Below the pieces are notes generated by a model, which saw nothing but the letters and a program-made list of their open reading frames with translations, made no database searches and had not been told where the DNA came from. A DNA stretch of 64,000 nucleotides from assembly GCF_000710345.2 (NCBI RefSeq), contig NZ_JHEL01000015.1, positions 186,001-250,000 on the forward strand, read 5' to 3'. Source of the DNA: Curtobacterium sp. S6 (GTDB lineage Bacteria > Actinomycetota > Actinomycetes > Actinomycetales > Micrococcaceae). This document shows, piece after piece, positions 7,991 through 22,257 of the stretch (within the stretch, counting starts at the first letter, position 1; each line of letters begins with the position of its first letter). A program made the translations under genes and the position numbers.

Positions 7991-8380
7991 ATGAAAAGCC
8001 AGCCAAATCTCAAGGATTCCGTCCTTCCCGATAGCATTCGCGAGCGCCTCACGCGCAACGAACAGGGGCTTGTCGCCGCGATCATCCAGCAGCATGACAC
8101 CGGCGAGGTGCTGATGCTCGGGTGGATGGACGAGGAGGCACTCCGTCGCACCCTGACCAGCGGCCGCGTGACCTTTTGGTCCCGTTCGCGGAGCGAATAC
8201 TGGCGCAAGGGAGACACCTCCGGGCATCGCCAGTACGTGAAGTCCGTTGCCTTGGACTGCGACGGCGATGCGCTGTTGGTCCGAGTGGACCAGGTGGGAG
8301 CAGCCTGCCATACGGGCAGCAGAACCTGCTTCGACCACAGATCCCTACCGAGCGTCACGGGCCATCGTGACGAGAACTGA
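7991..8380 (+). CDS. hisI: Phosphoribosyl-AMP cyclohydrolase HisI
   Basis: Opens the purine ring of phosphoribosyl-AMP in the third step of histidine synthesis. The 129-residue protein has [34 protein letters not shown] and the zinc-binding motif CHTGSRTCF. The start ATG at 7991 follows the TAGGCT -10 box; a longer in-frame reading from 7904 would begin inside the palindrome and is rejected. It is the stand-alone form, with HisE encoded 3.6 kb upstream. trpE starts 33 nt after the stop, linking histidine and tryptophan genes in one transcription unit. Confidence 0.96.
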   Translation: MKSQPNLKDSVLPDSIRERLTRNEQGLVAAIIQQHDTGEVLMLGWMDEEALRRTLTSGRVTFWSRSRSEYWRKGDTSGHRQYVKSVALDCDGDALLVRVDQVGAACHTGSRTCFDHRSLPSVTGHRDEN

Positions 8381-8413
8381 CCCTGTGACGAGCCGTTGTG
8401 TAAGGAAGCCTCG

Positions 8414-10000
8414 ATGAACACCCATTCCCCGTCTCTGCCGGGAGAAATCCACCCCACACGGGACGAGTTTCGCCGGCTCGCCGTCGACCACCGCGTGGTA
8501 CCGGTGACCGTCAAGGTCGTCGCGGATTCCCTGACTCCGATCGGCATCTACCGGTCTCTCGTGGCCCGCAACGGCCACGGCCGCCCGGGCACCTTTCTGA
8601 TGGAATCCGCCAACGAAGGCGCGCGGTGGTCCCGGTACTCGTTTATCGGCGTGTCCTCCCGATCGACCTTGACGACCAAGGACGGCAAGCCCTACTGGCA
8701 GGGGACCGTCCCGGAAGGGGCTCCCACGGACGGATCGCCGGTCGAGGCGATTCGTAGCACCCTGGAGATGCTTCACACGGAGACCTGGGCCGACCTGCCC
8801 CCGCTGACCTCAGGTCTCGTGGGGTACCTGGGCTGGGACACCGTGCGTCATTGGGAAAAGCTTCCGCACCCGCCCACCGACGACGTCAACCTGCCGGAAT
8901 TCGCCCTGAACCTGGTCTCGGATATGGCGATTCACGACCACCAGGACGGCTCCGTGACGCTCGTGGCCAACGCCATCAACTGGGACGGCAGCTCGGATCG
9001 CGTGGATTGGGCCTATGACGACGCCGTCGAGCGCATTCGCTCCATGGTCCGGCAACTGGCCGAGCCGCTGGAGAAGACCACGGTGTCCGTCTACCGGGAT
9101 ACCGAGGCTGAATCCGCCGGTTTCGATGAGCGGGTCCACGAAACGTGGAGTCGCCAGCAGTACATGAACGCCATCGTCGAGGGAAAACACGCGATCGGCG
9201 ACGGCGATATCTTCCAGGTGGTCATCTCCCGTCGTTTCGAGGCCGAATGCGATGCACCGCCGCTGGACGTGTATCGCGTCCTGCGGCAGACCAACCCGTC
9301 GCCGTACATGTACCTGTACACGTTCGAGGACCCCGAGGGGGAGCCGTACTCGATCGTTGGGTCGTCCCCCGAGGCGCTGGTGACGGTGCACGGCAACCGG
9401 GCGACCACCCACCCGATCGCAGGCTCCCGCCCCCGCGGGGATTCGCACGGACACGACGTGGCGCTGGCGGAGGAGCTGCTCGCCGATGAGAAGGAACGCT
9501 CCGAGCACCTGATGCTCGTGGACCTCTCGCGCAACGATTTGTCCAAGATCGCGACCCCCGGGACCGTCGCCGTGACGCAATTCATGGACATCGAGCGTTT
9601 CAGCCACATCATGCACATTTCCTCGACGGTCGAGGCCGAGATCCGCGACGGCGCCAATGCCTACGACGTCCTACGCGCCACGTTCCCCGCGGGCACGCTC
9701 TCCGGCGCGCCGAAGCCGCGGGCCATGCAGCTGCTGGACGATTACGAACCTCATCGCCGTGGCGTCTACGGTGGCGTGGTGGGCTATTTCGATTTCGCGG
9801 GAAATATGGACATGGCCATCGCGATCCGCACCGCCCTGTTACGCCACGGCCGTGCGTACGTGCAGGCCGGCGCCGGCATCGTCGCCGATTCCGATCCCGA
9901 AACCGAGGCCGAGGAAACCGTCAACAAAGCCGCGGCGCCCATGCGCGCCGCGTTACGGGCCCGTCACCTGACGAGCATCGCCGAGGAGGATTATTCATGA
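8414..10000 (+). CDS. trpE: Anthranilate synthase component I
   Basis: Makes anthranilate from chorismate using ammonia from the glutaminase TrpG. The 528-residue protein has the N-terminal feedback region FLMESANEGARWSRYSFIG (LLES-like tryptophan-binding motif) and the chorismate-binding domain from about 270, with VVISRRFE, NPSPYMYLY, PIAGSRPRG, HLMLVDLSRNDL, FPAGTLSGAPKPRAM and AGAGIVADSDPE. The ATG at 8414 follows AAGGAAG; a GTG at 8396 is less well placed. No trpG lies in the window, so the glutaminase subunit is encoded elsewhere. Confidence 0.97.
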   Translation: MNTHSPSLPGEIHPTRDEFRRLAVDHRVVPVTVKVVADSLTPIGIYRSLVARNGHGRPGTFLMESANEGARWSRYSFIGVSSRSTLTTKDGKPYWQGTVPEGAPTDGSPVEAIRSTLEMLHTETWADLPPLTSGLVGYLGWDTVRHWEKLPHPPTDDVNLPEFALNLVSDMAIHDHQDGSVTLVANAINWDGSSDRVDWAYDDAVERIRSMVRQLAEPLEKTTVSVYRDTEAESAGFDERVHETWSRQQYMNAIVEGKHAIGDGDIFQVVISRRFEAECDAPPLDVYRVLRQTNPSPYMYLYTFEDPEGEPYSIVGSSPEALVTVHGNRATTHPIAGSRPRGDSHGHDVALAEELLADEKERSEHLMLVDLSRNDLSKIATPGTVAVTQFMDIERFSHIMHISSTVEAEIRDGANAYDVLRATFPAGTLSGAPKPRAMQLLDDYEPHRRGVYGGVVGYFDFAGNMDMAIAIRTALLRHGRAYVQAGAGIVADSDPETEAEETVNKAAAPMRAALRARHLTSIAEEDYS

Positions 10001-10638
10001 GCCAGGATTCCGACGAAGTATCGTCGCCGACGCCCGAAGTGGCCGGGGCGACGACCTCGGAGAAGCGCGCGGCCGGTTCCGGACGCGTGATCCTGGTGTG
10101 CCTCCTCATCCCGGCGTTGGCTTTCGTGACGACGCTCTTCCCATGGATCCACGCGAATGTGTCGAGCGTCATGTCCACGGTGGACGTGGACGTCAAGGGC
10201 ACCGACGCCGCGCCCGCGGTCTCCGCGCTGGGCCTGGTAGCGCTCGCCGGAGTCTTGGCCGTCCGCATCGCCGGTAAAGTCCTGCGCCTCATCATCAGCA
10301 TCGTCATCGCACTGGCGGGCGCCGGAATGGTCATCTCGGCCTTGACGGCGGCCCTGAAGCCGTCCGACGCGGCCATGACCAAGGTTGGCGAGGCGACGGG
10401 CACCACCGGGCCCGGCGGGGACTACGTGGTCACCGTGTGGCCGTGGTTGACCTTGGTCCTGGGCGTCGCGACGATCCTGGCCGCGGTGTGGCTCTGGTGG
10501 TCCAGCCGTTCGTGGAAGGCCACGTCTCGGCGGTACGAGCGCACGTCGCAACATTCGGTCGAAAAGGGCGAGAACCCTCACGCGGACGACATCGACGCCT
10601 GGGACTCCCTCTCGGAGGGGGAGGACCCGACCCGTTGA
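9997..10638 (+). CDS. Trp-operon-associated membrane protein (TIGR02234-like)
   Basis: A 213-residue protein with about four hydrophobic segments (near residues 30-46, 72-90, 95-120 and 144-165), a twin W in WLWWSSRSW at the last membrane edge, and an acidic hydrophilic tail. Position and layout match the conserved tryptophan-associated membrane protein found in actinobacterial trp clusters. Its biochemical role is not known; a transport or enzyme-scaffolding role has only been guessed from linkage. The ATG overlaps the trpE stop (ATGA), so it is translationally coupled to trpE. Confidence 0.85.
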   Translation: MSQDSDEVSSPTPEVAGATTSEKRAAGSGRVILVCLLIPALAFVTTLFPWIHANVSSVMSTVDVDVKGTDAAPAVSALGLVALAGVLAVRIAGKVLRLIISIVIALAGAGMVISALTAALKPSDAAMTKVGEATGTTGPGGDYVVTVWPWLTLVLGVATILAAVWLWWSSRSWKATSRRYERTSQHSVEKGENPHADDIDAWDSLSEGEDPTR

Positions 10639-10734
10639 GGGCCGCGCAACATCCTGTCCCGACGGTAACCTTGGCATAGACTATTAGCAGACTGTGCACG
10701 AAACCGTGCTGATCGCTTCATATAAGGAGGGCCA

Positions 10735-10983
10735 GTGAGCTCTGAACAGAATCTCGAACTCACGCCGACCGCCGTCGAGGGACACGGCAACACACCGGCC
10801 GCATGGGCTTTGGTCACCCTGGTGATGATCGGGACCTTGATCGGCACGATCGCCTTTGACCGCGGAAGCATGCTGTGGATCATCATCGGCATCGTGGTGA
10901 TCGTTGTGGGCGGCGTGGTCGGCGGAATTCTCAAGGCCGCCGGCTACGGGAAGCTCGGCTCCCGGCTCAAGAGCAACCACTAA
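10735..10983 (+). CDS. HGxxPAAW family small membrane protein
   Basis: An 82-residue protein with the family signature HGNTPAAW at about 17-24, followed by two transmembrane helices and a short basic tail. Such proteins are found in actinobacterial trp operons between the membrane protein and trpC, as here; their function is unknown. The start is GTG at 10735, set by a strong AAGGAGGG ribosome-binding site. The upstream gap of about 95 nt contains a TAGACT-like box near 10676 that might be an internal promoter. Confidence 0.85.
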   Translation: MSSEQNLELTPTAVEGHGNTPAAWALVTLVMIGTLIGTIAFDRGSMLWIIIGIVVIVVGGVVGGILKAAGYGKLGSRLKSNH

Positions 10984-10988
10984 GAATG

Positions 10989-11042
10989 CATGACGACAGC
11001 GCTCCTCGGGGAATGACTCCCGGTGGGGCGCTGTTCGTCATG
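10989..11042 (+). terminator. Long imperfect hairpin before trpC
   Basis: Arms CATGACGACAGCGCTCC (10989-11005) and 11025-11042 pair with one bulged base and one mismatch, and the intervening segment can form a further short GGGA/TCCC stem. There is no T-run. It may be a partial terminator, an mRNA processing or stabilising element, or an attenuator separating trpE from trpCBA. No tryptophan-rich leader peptide is seen beside it. Confidence 0.4.
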
Positions 11043-11095
11043 ATGACTCGTGGCGTCGTGCCACACATCGCAGTAGACCGGAGATCACAGCTTTT

Positions 11096-11932
11096 ATGAC
11101 TGTATTGGATGACATCATCGCCGGAGTCCGCGAGGACCTCGAGGAGCGTCGCCAGAGGGTGAGCCTCGACGAACTCAAAGAGAAGGTTTCCTCGGTCTCG
11201 CCGGCCCGGGACGCCGTTTCCGCCCTCCGCGGCCCCGACGCCTCCAGTATCGAGATCGTGGCCGAGGTTAAGCGAGCGAGCCCCTCAGCGGGAGATCTCT
11301 CCCACATCGCTTCGCCCGCGGACCTTGCCCACGCGTACGAGGCCGGGGGAGCCGCGGCCATATCCGTGCTGACGGAATCGCGGCGTTTCAAAGGATCGCT
11401 CGAGGACCTGGACGCCGTGCGCGCCGAGGTCTCGATCCCGATCCTGCGCAAAGACTTCACCATCGACCCGTACATGATCTGGGAGGCTCGCGCCCACGGC
11501 GCCGACCTTGTCCTGTTGATCGTGGCGGCGCTGACCGATGAGCAGCTCCGGGAGTACCTCGAGCTGACGCATCGGCTGGGCATGAACGCGATCGTCGAGA
11601 CCCACACCAGCGACGAGGTCAAGCGCGCGGCCGCGCTCGGGGCGCGGATCGTTGGGGTCAATGTCCGGAATCTCAAGACCCTGGAAACGGACAAGGCACA
11701 CTTCGGCAAGCTCGCCTCGCGGTTGCCGGAAGGCCCCGTGATCCTCGCCGAATCCGGTGTCTCGGAGGCCGAGGACGTCGCCGAATACGGCCGGCAGGGC
11801 GCCGAAGCGGTTTTGGTCGGTGAGGCCCTGGTCAAGCACGAGGACCCACGCGAGGCCGTGAGCGTATTCAAGAAGCAGGGTCGCAAGGCGCGTGCCGCCT
11901 ACCTGGAAGAGAAGGAAGCGCAGAATGGCTAA
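11096..11932 (+). CDS. trpC: Indole-3-glycerol phosphate synthase
   Basis: Closes the indole ring from carboxyphenylamino-deoxyribulose phosphate. The TIM barrel of 278 residues shows [16 protein letters not shown] (catalytic lysine), [46 protein letters not shown] and [13 protein letters not shown]. It is the monofunctional form, without the TrpF domain. A ribosome-binding site is weak (GGAGAT about 12 nt upstream). The tail overlaps the trpB start by 8 nt, which supports coupled translation. Confidence 0.97.
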   Translation: MTVLDDIIAGVREDLEERRQRVSLDELKEKVSSVSPARDAVSALRGPDASSIEIVAEVKRASPSAGDLSHIASPADLAHAYEAGGAAAISVLTESRRFKGSLEDLDAVRAEVSIPILRKDFTIDPYMIWEARAHGADLVLLIVAALTDEQLREYLELTHRLGMNAIVETHTSDEVKRAAALGARIVGVNVRNLKTLETDKAHFGKLASRLPEGPVILAESGVSEAEDVAEYGRQGAEAVLVGEALVKHEDPREAVSVFKKQGRKARAAYLEEKEAQNG

Positions 11933-13280
11933 AACCCCATCATCCGCGGGACGTCCCGAGCTGGCAGAGTCCTTTCTGGCCGGCACGGATTCCCTGAAGA
12001 ACGCCAGCGGGCCCTACTTCGGCGAATACGGCGGCCAGTGGATGCCCGAGTCCTTGATCCGCGCGATGGACGAGCTCGAGGACACGTTCGACAAGGCCAA
12101 AGCGGACCCGGATTTCCAGGAAGAATTTGAGCGTCTTTCCCGGGAATACGCGAATCGTCCGTCCCTGATGACCGAGGCCAAGCGCCTCAGCGAGGTCGCC
12201 GGGGCACGTATCTTCCTCAAGCGAGAAGACCTGAACCATACCGGTTCCCACAAGATCAATAACGTCCTCGGACAGGCATTGCTGGCCCGGAAGATGGGTA
12301 AGACCCGGCTCATCGCCGAAACCGGCGCCGGCCAGCACGGCGTCGCAACGGCGACGGCCGCCGCGTACTTCGGCATGGAATGCGTCATCTACATGGGCGA
12401 GGTCGACACCGATCGGCAGGCCCTCAACGTGGCGCGCATGCAGCTGCTCGGGGCCAAGGTCATCGCGGTCCAGAACGGGTCGCGCACCCTGAAGGACGCG
12501 ATCAACGAGGCCCTGCGGGATTGGGTCGCGCACGTCGACGACACACATTATTTGTTGGGTACGGCCGCCGGGGCGCACCCGTTCCCGGCCATGGTGCGGT
12601 ACTTCCACGATGCGATCGGCGCGGAATCCCGGCAACAGATCCTCGAACAGACCGGGAGGCTTCCGGACGCCGTCGCCGCGTGCGTCGGCGGAGGCTCCAA
12701 TGCGATCGGGATGTTCCACGCGTTCCTGGACGACCAGTCCGTGGAACTGTTCGGTCTCGAACCCGGCGGCGACGGCGTGGACACCGGCCGACACGCCGCG
12801 ACGATTAACCTGGGTCGCCCCGGGGTCTTGCACGGTGCCCGGACCTACCTCATGCAGGACGACGACGGACAGACCGTCGAGTCCCACTCGATCTCTGCCG
12901 GTCTCGATTACCCCGGCGTGGGGCCCGAGCACGCTTACCTGTCGGATATCGGTCGGGCGACGTACCTGCCCATTACCGACGCCGAGGCCATGGACGCCCT
13001 CCGGACCCTCTGCGAGACCGAGGGAATCATCCCGGCCATCGAGTCCGCCCACGCCCTGGCGGGGGCACTGAACCTCGCGCAGCAATGGCGCGAAGAGGAC
13101 CCGGAGGCCGCTCGCGAGAAGATCATCGCCGTGTGCCTGTCCGGCCGCGGCGACAAAGACATGGATACGGCGGTCTCCTGGTTCGGGTTGGGCAAGGCCA
13201 TCCCGAGCTCGGAGGTCAACGCCTCGACCCTCAAGAGCCAGGAATCTGGTGGCGACCATGCCTCGGAGGAGACCAAATGA
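11925..13280 (+). CDS. trpB: Tryptophan synthase beta chain
   Basis: Joins indole and serine to tryptophan using PLP. The 451-residue protein has the N-terminal [14 protein letters not shown], the PLP lysine K110 in HTGSHKINN, the [14 protein letters not shown] loop, and the phosphate-binding [10 protein letters not shown]. The ATG at 11925 is set by AAGGAAG; it lies within the end of trpC. The C-terminus after [13 protein letters not shown] is about 45 residues long and of low complexity. The stop overlaps the trpA start (ATGA at 13277-13280), as expected for subunits of one complex. Confidence 0.97.
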   Translation: MAKTPSSAGRPELAESFLAGTDSLKNASGPYFGEYGGQWMPESLIRAMDELEDTFDKAKADPDFQEEFERLSREYANRPSLMTEAKRLSEVAGARIFLKREDLNHTGSHKINNVLGQALLARKMGKTRLIAETGAGQHGVATATAAAYFGMECVIYMGEVDTDRQALNVARMQLLGAKVIAVQNGSRTLKDAINEALRDWVAHVDDTHYLLGTAAGAHPFPAMVRYFHDAIGAESRQQILEQTGRLPDAVAACVGGGSNAIGMFHAFLDDQSVELFGLEPGGDGVDTGRHAATINLGRPGVLHGARTYLMQDDDGQTVESHSISAGLDYPGVGPEHAYLSDIGRATYLPITDAEAMDALRTLCETEGIIPAIESAHALAGALNLAQQWREEDPEAAREKIIAVCLSGRGDKDMDTAVSWFGLGKAIPSSEVNASTLKSQESGGDHASEETK

Positions 13281-14137
13281 ACACGTCAGCTACGCCGTCG
13301 CCGGAACAATTGAGCGCCGCGACGAGGGCTTTCCCGCGGCCGAACCCGGACTCGCGGTTGGCCGCCCGGCTCGAGAAGTGCCGGGAAGAATCGCGACCGG
13401 CCCTGATCGGCTATCTTCCGGTCGGTTATCCGACCGTCGATGCCTCGATCGAGGCCGGTATCCAGCTCGGAAATAACGGCGCCGACATCATCGAACTGGG
13501 CATCCCGTATTCGGACCCGGTCATGGACGGCCCGGTCATTCAGGAAGCGACAGCCGAGGCGTTGTCCCGCGGATTCCGCGTGGACGACGTGTTCCGGGCC
13601 GTTCGCGAAATCACCGCGGCCACCGACGCCGTCGTGGTCGTCATGACGTACTGGAATCCGGTGCTGCGCAAGGGCGTGGATGACTTTGCCGGGCGGCTCG
13701 CCGAGGCGGGTGGCTCGGGAATCATCACCCCGGACCTGGTGCCCGACGAAGCCGGTGAGTGGCTCGAGGCCAGCGACCGTCACGGGCTGGACCGCATTTT
13801 CTTGGCCGCGCCATCGTCGACGGTCGAGAGGCTGGAGATGATTTCCCGGGCCTCGAGCGGATTCGTCTACGCGGTCTCGGTCATGGGCGTGACCGGCGCG
13901 CGGTCCTCGGTCTCCGACGTGGCCGAGAAGCTCGTGGCGGATCTTCGCACGGCGGGGGCTGCGAACGTGTGCGTCGGGCTCGGCGTGTCCCGCAGGGAAC
14001 ACGTCGAGGAGATCGGGCAGTATGCCGACGGCGTCATCGTCGGCACGGCCCTGGTCCGGGCCCTCGGGGCGGGCGGCCCTGAGGCCGTGGGCGCCCTGAC
14101 GCGAGAACTGTCCGGTCGGGATGGTGCGGCGGCATGA
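13277..14137 (+). CDS. trpA: Tryptophan synthase alpha chain
   Basis: Splits indole-3-glycerol phosphate to indole, channelled to TrpB. The 286-residue TIM barrel has the catalytic pair in [16 protein letters not shown] (glutamate and aspartate), [12 protein letters not shown], and the phosphate-binding [11 protein letters not shown] near the C-terminus. The N-terminus carries about 30 extra residues before the conserved core. GGAGGAGA precedes the start, which overlaps the trpB stop. The stop overlaps the lgt start by ATGA, so lgt is cotranscribed. Confidence 0.97.
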   Translation: MNTSATPSPEQLSAATRAFPRPNPDSRLAARLEKCREESRPALIGYLPVGYPTVDASIEAGIQLGNNGADIIELGIPYSDPVMDGPVIQEATAEALSRGFRVDDVFRAVREITAATDAVVVVMTYWNPVLRKGVDDFAGRLAEAGGSGIITPDLVPDEAGEWLEASDRHGLDRIFLAAPSSTVERLEMISRASSGFVYAVSVMGVTGARSSVSDVAEKLVADLRTAGAANVCVGLGVSRREHVEEIGQYADGVIVGTALVRALGAGGPEAVGALTRELSGRDGAAA

Positions 14138-15012
14138 GCGCGACGGCCCCTCTCCTGGCGGCCATCCCGTCGCCCAGCTGGTCGGCCTTTCACCTGGGCC
14201 CGCTGACCATCCACGCGTATGCCCTCTGCATCCTCTTGGGCATCGTGATCTGCCTCTGGCTGACGACCCGCCGGTGGGCGGCCAAGGGCTATGACCCCGA
14301 ACATATCTGGGACATCGCGATCTGGGCCATTCCCTTTGGGCTGGTCGGCGCGCGCATGTACCACGTCTTCATCACGGCCCCCGGAGACTATTTCGGGCCG
14401 GGGCGAAATCCGGTCGACGCGCTGAAAATCTGGGAGGGCGGCATCGGGATCATGGGCGCCGTGACCCTGGGTGCCGTCGGCGCGTGGATCGCGTGCCGCC
14501 GGAACCAGGTCTCCCTGGCGGCCTTCGCGGACGCCGCCGCCCCAGGAATTCTGATCGCCCAGGGCATCGGCCGGTGGGGCAACTGGTTCAACCAGGAGCT
14601 CTTTGGAAAGCCGACGACCCTTCCGTGGGGCTTGGAGATCGACCCAACTTCGCATAATTTCCCGTCTCAATACCCGGCCGGGACGCTGTTCCACCCCACG
14701 TTCCTCTACGAGTCCCTGTGGGACATTCTCGGCGGTCTGATCATCCTCTGGTTGTCGCGAAAGATCCTGCACCGCAGGGGCCAGGTGCTCTGGACCTACG
14801 TCCTGTACTACGGCGTCGGCCGATTCCTGATCGAGCTTTTCCTGCGCATCGATCATTCTGACGAGTTCCTCGGCCTGAGAATTCACGTCTGGACCGCGGG
14901 ATTCCTGGTGCTCCTCGGGGCGGTCATGCTCGTGGTGGCGAGCCGCCGACGGGACGAGGCGCCGGGCGATGACGAGGCCGAAGACGCTCGCGAAGGCCTC
15001 GACGCCCGGTAA
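14134..15012 (+). CDS. lgt: Prolipoprotein diacylglyceryl transferase
   Basis: Membrane enzyme that attaches diacylglycerol from phospholipid to the lipobox cysteine of prolipoproteins. The 292-residue protein has about seven hydrophobic segments, the YALCILLGI first helix, VGARMYHVF, and the Lgt signature GRWGNWFNQELFG with essential arginine and asparagine. The C-terminus is an acidic cytoplasmic tail. Start and trpA stop overlap (ATGA). Linkage of lgt to trpA is common in Micrococcales. Confidence 0.96.
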   Translation: MSATAPLLAAIPSPSWSAFHLGPLTIHAYALCILLGIVICLWLTTRRWAAKGYDPEHIWDIAIWAIPFGLVGARMYHVFITAPGDYFGPGRNPVDALKIWEGGIGIMGAVTLGAVGAWIACRRNQVSLAAFADAAAPGILIAQGIGRWGNWFNQELFGKPTTLPWGLEIDPTSHNFPSQYPAGTLFHPTFLYESLWDILGGLIILWLSRKILHRRGQVLWTYVLYYGVGRFLIELFLRIDHSDEFLGLRIHVWTAGFLVLLGAVMLVVASRRRDEAPGDDEAEDAREGLDAR

Positions 15013-15029
15013 ACCCCGCGAGAGACCAC

Positions 15030-15064
15030 AAGGGCCGGTTCCCACACTGGGACCGGCCCTTTGC
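15030..15064 (+). terminator. Intrinsic terminator after lgt
   Basis: AAGGGCCGGTTCCCA (15030-15044) pairs with TGGGACCGGCCCTTT after a short loop, followed by TTG. This is a strong GC-rich stem that closes the hisI-trp-lgt unit. Confidence 0.8.
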
Positions 15065-15075
15065 GCGCCCGATGC

Positions 15076-15113
15076 GTAACGTTGCCGTTACTAGCACGTC
15101 ACAAGGGCGGATC
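15076..15113 (+). promoter_or_regulatory. GlnR-like repeat upstream of gltB
   Basis: Four pentamers occur at a fixed 6-nt spacing: GTAAC (15076), GTTAC (15087), GTCAC (15098) and GGATC (15109). The first three give an AC-n9-AC-n9-AC pattern, which resembles GlnR boxes of streptomycetes and mycobacteria. The fourth unit is degenerate. The site lies just after the lgt terminator and ahead of a TAATTT box at about 15150, a plausible gltB promoter. Nitrogen control is inferred. Confidence 0.5.
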
Positions 15114-15183
15114 TGTGACGGCGGTGCAGGGAGCTGCGTCACGTCGTGGTAATTTAGCGGAACAACACATGGGCAAGTCGTAA

Positions 15184-15263
15184 TGTCTCGCCGCCGCATC
15201 ACATCACAGGCGAGACACCCCATTCGATACGACGCGCGAACAATGACGCGTCGAATTGTCTCG
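15184..15263 (+). ncRNA. Candidate switching RNA structure in the gltB leader
   Basis: Three complementary segments occur in order: TGTCTCGCC (15184-15192), GGCGAGACA (15209-15217) and TGTCTCG (15257-15263). Segment 2 can pair with 1 (9 bp) or with 3 (7 bp), and the second fold is extended by ATTCGA/TCGAAT and a CGCG stem. Mutually exclusive hairpins of this kind are typical of attenuators and riboswitches. I match it to no known class. The rest of the stretch between lgt and gltB (15065-15530) holds no convincing reading frame. Confidence 0.45.
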
Positions 15264-15530
15264 TAATAGCTGCAATGAAGCGGCGACCGTTGGATCGCTA
15301 GGGCCGAGGCCCCGGTCGGGCACGCTCGTTGCAGACGTACATGAGCCCCCTCATCGCTCGTTCGACGGCGGCATCTCCCCACCCCGAGGTGACGCGCGTT
15401 ACAGCAGGTCGATGACATCCTCCGGATCGCCGACCGCGGTCCCGCGCGCCCCGACGCCCGGACCGAAGAACTCGAACGGCTCCGACCGGACCCGAGTTCA
15501 CGGACTGACACGAGGAGGAGAGGCTTCACG

Positions 15531-20184
<4,654 letters not shown>

Positions 20185-20192
<8 letters not shown>

Positions 20193-21645
20193 TCCCCGCG
20201 GCTTCTTGAAATACGATCATCGCGTCGACCGGCCGAAGCGGGCCGTGCCGGTGCGCATCAGGGACTGGAAAGAGGTCCAGGTCGAGCAGGACTCGGCCAT
20301 CCTCAAGGAACAGGCCTCCCGGTGCATGGATTGCGGCGTGCCTTTTTGCCACCAGGGCTGCCCGCTGGGCAACCTCATCCCGGAATGGAACGACCTCATG
20401 TGGCGTGGGCGGACGGCCGAAGCGGTCGAGCGCATGCACGCGACCAATAACTTCCCGGAGTTCACCGGTCGTGTGTGTCCGGCGCCGTGCGAGGCCTCGT
20501 GCGTCCTCGGCATCAATCAGCCCGCCGTGACGATCAAGCAGGTCGAGTACTCGATCGGCGAAAAGGCCTTCGAAGAAGGGCTGATCGAACCGCACCTTCC
20601 GGAGCGTCTGGTCGATAAGACCGTCGCCGTCGTCGGGTCGGGCCCCGCGGGGCTGGCGGCCGCGCAGCAGCTGACCCAGGCCGGGTACACCGTCGCGGTC
20701 TACGAGCGCGACGACCGCATCGGTGGGCTGCTCCGCTACGGAATCCCGGATTTCAAGATGGAAAAGTCCGTGGTCGACCGACGGATCGATGTGATGCGGG
20801 AAGAGGGAACTCGTTTCCGGGCGGGCGTCGAGATCGGACGGGACATCACCTGGGACCAATTGCGCCGTCGGTACGACGCCGTGGTGGTGGCCACCGGCGC
20901 GACGAAGCCTCGCGATCTGCCCATTCCGGGCCGTGACCTCGAGGGGGTGCACTTCGCGATGGACTACCTCGTGCGGTCGAACCGGCTCTTGGCCGGCGAC
21001 GACGTTCCCGACCACATCGACGCCGAGGGAAAGCACGTCGTGATCCTGGGCGGCGGCGATACCGGCGCGGACTGCATCGGCACCGCGAACCGCCAGAAGG
21101 CGGCGTCCGTGACGACCTTGGCCATCGGCAAGCGGCCTCCGGAGGAGCGCGCCGACCACGAGCCGTGGCCCATGTTCCCGAACCTCTTCGAGGTCGCGAG
21201 CGCCCACGAGGAGGGCGGCGAAAGGAACTACCTCGCGTCGACCATCGAGTTCGTGGGGGAGAACGGCGTCCTGACCGGGCTGAAGATCGCCGATACGGAA
21301 TATCGCGAGGACGGTCGACGGGCCCCGAAGCCCGGCACCGAACGCGTGATCCCCGCGGATCTGGTGTTCCTGGCCTTGGGTTTCACCGGCCAGGACTCGA
21401 CGGAGATCGTCGAACAGGCCGGTGCCGAGCTGGACGGGCGGGATAACGTCGCGCGGGACGATCAATACATGACCAATGTCCCGGGCATTTTTTCCTGCGG
21501 CGACGCCGGGCGCGGCCAGTCGTTGGTGGTGTGGGCGATCGCCGAGGGGCGCGCCTGTGCGGCGGCCGTGGAACGACACCTGGTGGGGAGCACCGTCCTG
21601 CCGGAGCCGGTGGCTCCGACGGATCGTCCCATCAATCTGCTCTAG
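20185..21645 (+). CDS. gltD: Glutamate synthase small subunit
   Basis: Passes electrons from NAD(P)H to GltB through FAD and two 4Fe-4S clusters. The 486-residue protein has the N-terminal cysteine cluster [17 protein letters not shown] and [10 protein letters not shown], then the FAD fold ([15 protein letters not shown]) and the nucleotide fold ([14 protein letters not shown]). The C-terminal [21 protein letters not shown] contacts FAD. The start is GTG, 8 nt inside gltB. Overlap and order support a single gltBD mRNA. Confidence 0.97.
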
Positions 21646-21661
21646 ACCGTCGGTGGCTCAC

Positions 21662-21709
21662 CACGCGGAAGGCTCCCGGATCTCCCAGGATCCGGGGGCC
21701 TTCCGCGTG
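21662..21709. terminator. Bidirectional terminator between gltD and flavodoxin gene
   Basis: CACGCGGAAGGC and GCCTTCCGCGTG pair exactly, with an inner CCCGGATC/GATCCGGG stem. The two flanking genes converge on it, so it can end both transcripts. Confidence 0.8.
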
Positions 21710-21720
21710 AGATGCGATTC

Positions 21721-22257
21721 TCAGAGGGTTTTGAGTCTCTGCACGAAGGGCGTGATCGACGAGCGATCACGGTAGTCGGCCGACCCTCCGTAGCACTCGA
21801 TCATCTGGCGATCGGTCTCGGATTTGTGGGGTTTGGTTTTGAGAAAGGTCTTGACGCCCATCATCGCGGTCCTGTGGGAGCGCGAGAGGATCGAATAGTC
21901 CATGCCGCCGCGAAAATGCGCGGTGGGGGCGCCGTCTCGGTAGGCGTCGCCGAGATTCTTGGCGATCACGTCGTCGAGCTTTTCTTTGGGCTGGGAGACA
22001 TCCCCGGAGAACGAGACCGTGAAGTACGCCAATTTCTTCGACGAGAGCGCATCCGCGATGGCCCCGACCTGGTCGGCGCCCGTGAGCTTGCCGGCGTAGT
22101 CGCTCTGGCCGATCACCACGAGGTCCGCCTCGGAGATTTCCCGCTCGGTCGCGTCCTCCAGGGGGAGTGCGCGGCCGCCCATGTCCTCGGCGATCCATTC
22201 GGCGTAGGAGCGGGTGTATCCGTAATTCGATCCGTAGAGCACGAGGGTCGTGGCCAA
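21721..22257 (-). CDS. Flavodoxin-domain protein
   Basis: A 178-residue protein with a flavodoxin fold: the phosphate-binding loop YGSNYGYTRSYAEWIA near the N-terminus and alternating hydrophobic strands (ADLVVIGQSDY, KLAYFTVSFSGD). It resembles HemG-like flavodoxin_5 proteins, although a role in protoporphyrinogen oxidation cannot be claimed. GAGGAGAACC lies upstream of the ATG. The gene is alone on its strand between gltD and pyk. The partner and substrate are unknown. Confidence 0.75.
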   Translation of the reverse strand: MATTLVLYGSNYGYTRSYAEWIAEDMGGRALPLEDATEREISEADLVVIGQSDYAGKLTGADQVGAIADALSSKKLAYFTVSFSGDVSQPKEKLDDVIAKNLGDAYRDGAPTAHFRGGMDYSILSRSHRTAMMGVKTFLKTKPHKSETDRQMIECYGGSADYRDRSSITPFVQRLKTL

